Shown in pieces: positions 33,860 to 34,008 of a DNA stretch of 34,008 nt (position 1 is its first letter; each line of letters begins with the position of its first letter). Source of the stretch: Planctomycetaceae bacterium (GTDB lineage: Bacteria > Planctomycetota > SZUA-567); NCBI GenBank assembly GCA_021205245.1, contig JAJPXZ010000197.1:1-34008 (forward strand), in the 5' to 3' direction. The notes under the pieces are model-generated. The model had not been told where the DNA came from, did not search any database, and was given only the letters and a program-made list of their open reading frames with translations. The position numbers and the translations under genes are program-made.

Positions 33860-34008
33860 TTATTTGCCGGAACGGGCGGACGGCTTGCGGGCGGGCGCTT
33901 TTTTGGCGGCGGGCTTGCGGGCGGCCGGCTTCCGTGTCGCCGTTTTCTTTGCGGCCGGCTTTGCGGCTGCACACCGTGTCGCGGCAGGCTGTTTCGCGGC
34001 TGTGTTGG
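33860..34008 (-). CDS. Ala/Lys/Pro-rich histone H1-like protein, C-terminal part (runs off window)
   Basis: The minus strand encodes a tail rich in A, K, P and R with repeats of the KPAAxK type (AAAKPAAKKTATRKPAARKP, then AAKKAPARKPSARSGK) ending at TAA (33862-33860). Such tails occur in bacterial histone H1-like (Hc1/BpH1, AlgP-like) proteins that bind DNA through charge. The start and any N-terminal domain lie outside the window, so family membership is by composition only. The other frames in this stretch are shadows. The 14-bp hairpin at 33798-33829 lies just downstream of the stop. Confidence 0.65.
   Translation of the reverse strand, partial: NTAAKQPAATRCAAAKPAAKKTATRKPAARKPAAKKAPARKPSARSGK

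Overview
The window comes from a GC-rich bacterium that uses strong Shine-Dalgarno sites (GGAGG/AGGAG ahead of most genes). The phylum cannot be fixed from sequence alone. A full-length ClpC with a UVR linker, glutaminyl-tRNA synthetase, a type II pantothenate kinase, a succinyl-CoA:acetate CoA-transferase-type enzyme, a corrinoid-activation ferredoxin/ASKHA protein and a NuoB/HycG-like [4Fe-4S] protein fit an anaerobic or facultative Gram-negative lineage (PVC-type or Desulfobacterota-type are my guesses, not conclusions). No rRNA, tRNA, phage, integrase, transposase or CRISPR array is visible.

Layout. 1-4.5 kb: thiD behind a GntR/FadR-type regulator (minus strand); two small reading frames; a YhcH-family gene coupled to type II pantothenate kinase; a DUF1848 gene converging on it. 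4.5-7.05 kb: metK with its own promoter and leader hairpin, then a NifU-C-domain protein and a metallophosphoesterase, each carrying a one-base frame break, closed by a strong terminator. 7.1-11.2 kb (minus strand): a three-gene operon of a membrane-anchored proline-rich protein with a phosphatase-like C-terminus, an IspH-UbiA fusion and a divergent RNase HII-like protein. 11.2-12.7 kb: phosphoglycolate phosphatase-type HAD and a ferredoxin-NuoB-like protein. 12.8-17.9 kb (minus strand): phosphonopyruvate decarboxylase-like enzyme, RACE/ASKHA ferredoxin, and a signal peptide-propeller-RDD-Maf fusion. 18.1-24.6 kb: an RlmI-type methyltransferase, divergent argB and argD, and clpC. 24.8-25.5 kb: an AT-richer Nmad2 gene, which looks acquired. 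26-30.7 kb: glnS, a CPBP membrane protease, Ppx/GppA and an Rrf2 regulator. 30.8-34 kb: a small basic protein, the CoA-transferase, an exported protein, and the tail of an Ala/Lys/Pro-rich histone H1-like protein that runs off the window.

The intergenic DNA carries a dispersed ~64-bp element. Seven copies are seen. Six of them form three inverted pairs separated by 64-69 bp, and one lies at the left edge. A different AT-rich inverted repeat separates argD from clpC. Several genes have good sigma70-like promoters followed by GC-rich hairpins in a short leader; two of these (gph and the CoA-transferase) end in T runs and look like attenuators.

Working together: thiD (thiamine), coaW (CoA), metK (SAM), argB/argD (arginine) and the IspH-UbiA fusion (isoprenoids) are core biosynthesis. 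ClpC, CPBP, Ppx/GppA and Rrf2 are regulation or stress genes. The most unusual content is the set of domain fusions (IspH-UbiA; propeller-RDD-Maf), the apparently dead phosphatase-like domain on a TonB-like stalk, the RNase HII-like protein lacking the GRG arginine, and the Nmad2 island between repeats.
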